The notes beneath the pieces are model-generated. The model was not told the origin of the DNA, ran no database searches, and saw only the letters and a program-made list of their open reading frames with translations. A DNA stretch of 64,000 nt from Zymomonas mobilis. GTDB taxonomy: Bacteria > Pseudomonadota > Alphaproteobacteria > Sphingomonadales > Sphingomonadaceae. This document shows, in pieces, positions 62,589-64,000 of the stretch. Position 1 is the stretch's first letter; every line of letters begins with the position of its first letter. The stretch is from the NCBI RefSeq assembly GCF_006715975.1, contig NZ_VFOF01000001.1, positions 10,001 to 74,000 of the forward strand, written 5' to 3'. Position numbers and translations under genes: made by a program.

Positions 62589-64000
62589 TCAAGGATGCAA
62601 AGCTGTTTGAGCCATTAAACGGTCGGCAAGATATTTATCTTCCGACGTAGGTTTAACATCAATATTACATTCCAGACAGCGTGCCTGCATGGTTGATGAC
62701 TGTGCAATATGTCTCATAGCGGCAACCATTTGTATCAGTTTCGCTTGGCTACTACCGGCTAAAGAACCGAAGGCATCCATGTTAGGATTTTGAGCCACTA
62801 TTTTGGCATCTGAAGACTGATGCTGGAAAACATTCTTCAATATCATTTCAAAGAAAGACGGTTCCTCATCAATAAACTGCATATGCGTATGTGATGGATC
62901 AAGATGTGCCCTTTTAGCTGCATCTGAAACAGCATCCTGTAAAGAGCCATACTGATCAATAAGACCAATTTTTTGGGCATCCACGCCTGACCAAACGCGC
63001 CCTTCAGCAATTTCCCGAACTCTAGTCAAAGGTAAATGTCTGGAGGTAGCAACAATCGACGTAAAATGATCGTAGACCGTATCCACGCCGAACTGCATCA
63101 GTTGGTCGAACTCAGTTGTGGTTCCTCGGAAGACATCGGGCTGACCAGATAAAGGTGTCGTTTTTACCCCATCAGCAGAAAGGCCAATTTTGTGGAGTGT
63201 CTGCTGAAATGTTGGAATAAGTGAAAAGACACCGATAGAGCCAGTAATCGTGGATGAGTCTGCAAAAATTTTATCAGCGGGTGTCGATATCCAATAGCCA
63301 CCGGAAGCCGCAACCGATCCCATTGAAACAACAACAGGTAGGCCTTTGGTTTTTGCGGCCAAAATTGCTGAACGCATTTGTTCAGAAGCCGAGACTGAAC
63401 CACCTGGAGAATCTACTCTGACAACCAAGGCTTTGATATCGCCTTTTGTTACAGCATCAAGAATAAGAGAGGATATAGTAGAACCACTCACCTGACCAGA
63501 TCGAGTCTCTTCATCAACAATTTCACCGGAAACTGTAACAACACCGATTGCACTTCCTGTGGAAGATGGCGGGTTCGCTCCGATAAAAGACGAAAGAGAA
63601 ACGGCTTTAAAGCTCCCAGGCTGCTTATCTTTACCGACAATCGCAGCAACACGATTCCCAAAATCAATCGAATTTCCGACATGATCAATAATACCTGCAG
63701 ATTGGGCAAGCTCTGCAAAGCTGTGACCCGCCTTTAGAAAGCTGGTCGGGTTAAGAGCCCATTCTGAAATATGAGCCTTGGGTCGAGCATGGCTTATATC
63801 TTGTAAAGTTGTTTGCCATAAGGAATCAGCCAGTGCTTGGTTAGCGGCTTTTGCATCTGGAGACTGATCCGTACGGGTAAAGGGTTCAACAAAAGATTTA
63901 AAACGACCGACCCGATAAATCTTGGTTTCAACACCTAACTTATCCAGCAAACCTTTATAATAAAGCTGGTTACCACCAACGCCCAATAAGGCAACTTCAC
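62589..64000 (-). CDS. sppA: Signal peptide peptidase SppA, 67K type (5' end outside window)
   Basis: The frame is open to the window edge, with VALLGVGGNQLYYKGLLDKLGVETK at the cut end, so the N-terminal TM and first part are missing. This is the long two-domain SppA, an inner-membrane serine protease that degrades cleaved signal peptides. In the C-terminal domain VRVDSPGGSVSASEQMR and the nucleophile Ser in VSMGSVAASGGYWIS are clear, followed by TGSIGVFSLIPTFQ. The reported start is therefore partial. A good terminator follows, so ubiT downstream is transcribed separately. Confidence 0.93.
   Translation of the reverse strand, partial: EVALLGVGGNQLYYKGLLDKLGVETKIYRVGRFKSFVEPFTRTDQSPDAKAANQALADSLWQTTLQDISHARPKAHISEWALNPTSFLKAGHSFAELAQSAGIIDHVGNSIDFGNRVAAIVGKDKQPGSFKAVSLSSFIGANPPSSTGSAIGVVTVSGEIVDEETRSGQVSGSTISSLILDAVTKGDIKALVVRVDSPGGSVSASEQMRSAILAAKTKGLPVVVSMGSVAASGGYWISTPADKIFADSSTITGSIGVFSLIPTFQQTLHKIGLSADGVKTTPLSGQPDVFRGTTTEFDQLMQFGVDTVYDHFTSIVATSRHLPLTRVREIAEGRVWSGVDAQKIGLIDQYGSLQDAVSDAAKRAHLDPSHTHMQFIDEEPSFFEMILKNVFQHQSSDAKIVAQNPNMDAFGSLAGSSQAKLIQMVAAMRHIAQSSTMQARCLECNIDVKPTSEDKYLADRLMAQTALHP

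Noticed and set aside
1-64000. CRISPR arrays, insertion sequences, rRNA operons, prophage
   Set aside because: No regularly spaced repeats, transposase frames, terminal inverted repeats or rRNA sequence were seen.

Overview
The window reads as a chromosome segment of an alphaproteobacterium of the order Sphingomonadales, most likely Zymomonas mobilis or a close relative. This is inferred from the protein families, gene order and moderate, rather AT-rich base composition, not from a database match. Nearly all genes are housekeeping. I saw no prophage, insertion sequence, CRISPR array or rRNA operon. Strand-specific gene blocks are separated by recognisable intrinsic terminators, and there are three tRNA genes: Arg-ACG, Gly-GCC and Pro-GGG.

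Layout. 1-8.2 kb (minus): a long unidirectional run with a DUF1476 F1-ATPase inhibitor-like protein, BolA, monothiol glutaredoxin, a DUF4230 protein, nadA, nadC, a T2-RNase-like secreted protein lacking its catalytic residues, birA, coaX and RNase J, closed by a terminator at 223-260. 8.5-14.6 kb: popZ, a glutaminyl cyclotransferase, valS, hemB and a lipoprotein. 15.2-21.6 kb: tRNA-Arg, an intact AbrB-family transporter, a hydroxyacid dehydrogenase, queH, an Old Yellow Enzyme, a second AbrB copy broken by an in-frame TAG, and a YecD-like hydrolase. 21.8-30.6 kb: tRNA-Gly, a methyltransferase, an M16 peptidase, thrC, a lipoprotein, a PfkB kinase and secF-secD-yajC. 30.8-39.3 kb: tRNA-Pro, fabH-plsX-rpmF, a Mic60/mitofilin-like protein with hemD-hemC, tsaD-gpsA and infC. 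39.4-48.2 kb: mutS, bamE, the DUF177 gene, rplY, pth, ychF, gshB and xerC. 48.2-53.4 kb: a biotin cluster (a fused bioC-bioD, a BioH-like esterase and bioF, divergent from bioA) and a thioredoxin-like protein. 53.6-64 kb: a Gly/His-rich secreted protein, priA, a KpsS-like capsule protein, an LtaS-like membrane transferase, ubiV-ubiU-ubiT (O2-independent ubiquinone synthesis) and the 3' part of sppA.

How the genes work together. Several pathways are partly encoded here: NAD (nadA, nadC), haem (hemB, hemC, hemD), biotin (bioCD, BioH-like, bioF, bioA, with BirA elsewhere), phospholipid and fatty acid start-up (plsX, fabH, gpsA), Sec export (yajC, secD, secF) and anaerobic ubiquinone hydroxylation (ubiT, ubiU, ubiV).

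The most notable observations are: (1) ubiT and ubiU form one continuous fusion interrupted by a -1 frame change at a T-TTT-TTC slippery heptamer, and UbiU also has Ser in place of one Fe-S cluster Cys; (2) the T2 RNase homologue has lost all catalytic motif residues; (3) one AbrB paralogue carries a Trp-to-amber nonsense codon; (4) a BioC-BioD fusion; (5) a probable AUA start codon for infC; (6) a hairpin with a U-tract directly before rplY; (7) a 17-bp perfect palindrome at the popZ promoter. I did not find a clearly new multi-gene system; the ubiTU arrangement is the strongest candidate for new biology.
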